From Merdicola sp048393175 (GTDB taxonomy: Bacteria; Bacillota; Clostridia; TANB77; CAG-508), in assembly GCA_048393175.1 (NCBI GenBank), contig DBFJJM010000104.1, positions 1 through 7,517 of the forward strand: 7,517 bases of DNA, read 5' to 3'. Every line of letters begins with the position of its first letter. Position 1 is the first letter of the stretch. A program made the translations under genes and the position numbers. Positions 6,600-7,517 of the stretch are shown piece after piece. The notes under the pieces were generated by a model that was given only the letters and a program-made list of their open reading frames with translations, was not told where the DNA came from and did no database searches.

Positions 6600-6628
6600 A
6601 TTATACTGAAAAACCCGTATAAAAGCAA
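6600..6628 (-). promoter_or_regulatory. Promoter predicted to give a leaderless mRNA for the pseudouridine synthase
   Basis: On the minus strand, TTGCTT (6628-6623), a 17-base spacer and a perfect TATAAT (6605-6600) precede the ATG at 6593. Only six bases separate the -10 box from the ATG, so the normal start point, seven bases past the hexamer, is the A of the start codon. The AAAGG just before the ATG is one base away, too close to work as a Shine-Dalgarno site. Confidence 0.75.
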
Positions 6629-6647
6629 TCTTTTTGCGAAAATTTCA

Positions 6648-6676
6648 TTGACAACAAAACAAAGGTATGATAGAAT
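6648..6676 (+). promoter_or_regulatory. Strong sigma-A promoter of the rplU-rpmA operon
   Basis: Consensus TTGACA (6648-6653), a 17-base spacer and TAGAAT (6671-6676) with an extended TGA directly before the -10 box. Transcription should start near 6683. It is back to back with the minus-strand promoter, with 19 bases between the two -35 boxes. High strength fits a ribosomal-protein operon. Confidence 0.92.
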
Positions 6677-6682
6677 AATTAA

Positions 6683-6780
6683 CTGTAATCCGCTTAATCG
6701 TGGTACAAAATGCTATGAAATAATTAGCTACCTTTGGTTTAGGATTAGCGAGTATACAAAAAAGGGAGGTGCATTGTATA
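6683..6780 (+). promoter_or_regulatory. Structured 5' leader of rplU, probable L21 leader (autoregulatory RNA)
   Basis: The roughly 98-base untranslated leader can fold. TAATCC (6686-6691) pairs with GGATTA (6742-6747) as an enclosing stem. GGTA (6702-6705) pairs with TACC (6729-6732), and GCTA (6712-6715) with TAGC (6725-6728), as an inner bulged hairpin. Low-GC Gram-positives carry a known L21 leader family ahead of rplU, proposed to let the ribosomal protein repress its own mRNA. The ribosome site (6763-6771) lies just past the enclosing stem. Position and pairing are seen; membership of the Rfam family is inferred. Confidence 0.6.
6763..6771 (+). promoter_or_regulatory. Shine-Dalgarno site deciding the rplU start
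   Basis: AGGGAGGTG ends nine bases before the ATG at 6781. An in-frame GTG at 6769 lies inside this site and would add four residues (MHCI) not found in L21 proteins, which begin MYA. The start is therefore 6781. Confidence 0.88.
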
Positions 6781-7134
6781 ATGTACGCAATGATTGAAAG
6801 CTGTGGAAAACAATACAAAGTAGCACAAGGAGATGTCATTTTCTTTGAAAAACTAGATGCAGAAGAAGGAAAAAAAGTAACTTTTGATAAAGTTGTTCTA
6901 GTATCAGATGATAAGAAAATTGAAGTAGGAAATCCTTATGTCAAAGGTGTGAAAGTAGAAGGTAAAGTAGTTGCACATGGTAAAGGAAAGAAAATTGTTG
7001 TTTTCAAATATAAACCAAAAAAGAATTATAGAAGAAAACAAGGACATAGACAACCTTATACAAAAGTTGAAATTGTAGCGATTAAAATGCCAGGTGCAAA
7101 AAAAGCAGAAGCTTCTGAAGAAGTAAAAGCTTAA
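6781..7134 (+). CDS. rplU: 50S ribosomal protein L21
   Basis: L21 binds 23S rRNA in the large subunit and assembles early. The 117-residue protein has the family start MYAMIESCGKQYKV, the central LDAEEGKKVTFDKV, and the highly conserved basic block VFKYKPKKNYRRKQGHRQPYTKV that contacts rRNA. Position 8 is Cys where most L21 proteins have Gly (MYAIIETGGKQY). A short Ala/Glu/Lys tail (about 103-117) extends past the conserved fold. The 6781 ATG is chosen over the in-frame GTG upstream because of the ribosome site and the family start. It is the first gene of a two-gene operon, 44 bases before rpmA, under a strong promoter and a structured leader. Confidence 0.97.
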   Translation: MYAMIESCGKQYKVAQGDVIFFEKLDAEEGKKVTFDKVVLVSDDKKIEVGNPYVKGVKVEGKVVAHGKGKKIVVFKYKPKKNYRRKQGHRQPYTKVEIVAIKMPGAKKAEASEEVKA

Positions 7135-7178
7135 TATAACAGACAAAGAAAACAAACAGGCGAAAGGAGTTGAGATAA

Positions 7179-7463
7179 ATGGCTCATAAAAAAGGTCAAG
7201 GTAGTGTCAAAAATGGTAGAGACAGTGAGTCAAAACGTCTTGGTGTAAAAAGAGCAGATGGGCAATTTGTTCTTGCAGGTAACATCTTAATTAGACAAAG
7301 AGGAACCAAATATCATCCAGGAACCAATGTTGGAATTGGTAGTGATGATACGCTATATGCTTTAATAAATGGAACAGTAAAATTCGAAAGATTAGGAAAA
7401 GATAAAAAGAAAGTTAGTGTCTATCCTGAAGTAGAAGAAAGTAAACAAACTGTTAATGCATAA
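7179..7463 (+). CDS. rpmA: 50S ribosomal protein L27, without the Bacillota N-terminal extension
   Basis: L27 lies near the peptidyl transferase centre, where its N-terminus reaches towards the tRNA CCA ends. The 94-residue protein has the conserved AHKKGQGSVKNGRDS start (2-16), then RLGVKRADGQ and the signature IRQRGTKYHPGTNVG. In many Bacillota L27 starts with an extra LxLQFFA-type peptide removed by the protease Prp. Here the protein begins directly with MAHKKG and a TAA stop (7176-7178) sits immediately upstream in frame, so no extension can be encoded. AAGGAG (7164-7169) lies nine bases before the ATG. The prp/ysxB gene usual between rplU and rpmA is also absent. The C-terminal tail (about 86-94) is a few residues longer than in minimal L27. 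Confidence 0.97.
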   Translation: MAHKKGQGSVKNGRDSESKRLGVKRADGQFVLAGNILIRQRGTKYHPGTNVGIGSDDTLYALINGTVKFERLGKDKKKVSVYPEVEESKQTVNA

Positions 7464-7470
7464 CAAAGAC

Positions 7471-7498
7471 AAACATCTCATAAAGCGAGATGTTTTTT
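7471..7498 (+). terminator. Intrinsic terminator of the rplU-rpmA operon
   Basis: A 9-base-pair stem (7471-7479 with 7487-7495, core CATCTC/GAGATG) and a 7-base loop run into six T (7493-7498), eight bases past the rpmA stop codon. No further gene is visible in the last 19 bases. Confidence 0.92.
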
Positions 7499-7517
7499 CT
7501 ATTGTAAAAAAGAAAAA

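Noticed and set aside
6769..6780. In-frame GTG that would extend L21 by four residues
   Set aside because: It lies inside the Shine-Dalgarno site and adds MHCI ahead of the conserved MYA start.
6645..6839. Minus-strand open frame across the rplU promoter and leader
   Set aside because: It is antisense to a clear promoter, leader and the L21 start, with no supporting features.
1..7517. CRISPR array, tRNA, rRNA, attachment site or defence system
   Set aside because: No spaced direct repeats, cloverleaf, rRNA-like sequence, integrase or nuclease genes were seen; apart from the surface proteins the genes are housekeeping types.

Overview
The window is AT-rich DNA with strong Shine-Dalgarno sites, sigma-A-type promoters, LPxTG surface anchoring and Bacillota-like ribosomal proteins. 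This points to a low-GC Gram-positive (monoderm) bacterium, most likely an uncultured Clostridia-type gut lineage. TGA is read as a stop and Trp is TGG, so the standard bacterial code applies.

Positions 1-1894 hold the last codons of an unknown gene that overlaps the start of ftsH (ATGA overlap), then a complete FtsH membrane protease whose AAA+ motifs depart from consensus at several places. Positions 1895-5719 hold three exported proteins on the same strand. The first is a prepilin-like protein with a TTG start and a large C-terminal head. The second is an LPATG (sortase-type) wall protein with a signal peptide. The third is another prepilin-like protein that carries BspA-type leucine-rich repeats. 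The two prepilin-like proteins share an almost identical N-terminal helix, and both lack the Glu normally found at position +5 of type IV pilins. A weak hairpin terminator separates the LPATG gene from the leucine-rich-repeat gene, and a strong bidirectional terminator ends the block.

On the minus strand, positions 5735-6593 encode an RluA-family pseudouridine synthase broken by one extra base near 5891. The readable frame stops just after the HQIR motif, and the missing 51 C-terminal codons follow intact in the next frame, ending inside the loop of the shared terminator. Its promoter is placed so that transcription should begin at the A of the ATG, giving a leaderless mRNA.

Divergent from it, positions 6648-7498 form a compact ribosomal-protein operon: a near-consensus promoter, a structured leader consistent with the L21 leader family, rplU (L21), rpmA (L27) and a strong terminator. 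The prp/ysxB protease gene usual between these two genes in Bacillota is absent, and L27 correspondingly has no N-terminal extension to cleave.

The most notable items are the frameshifted pseudouridine synthase, the leaderless promoter, the paired E5-less pilin-like surface proteins around an LPATG protein, and the joint absence of Prp and the L27 extension. No mobile element, CRISPR array, tRNA or rRNA was seen.
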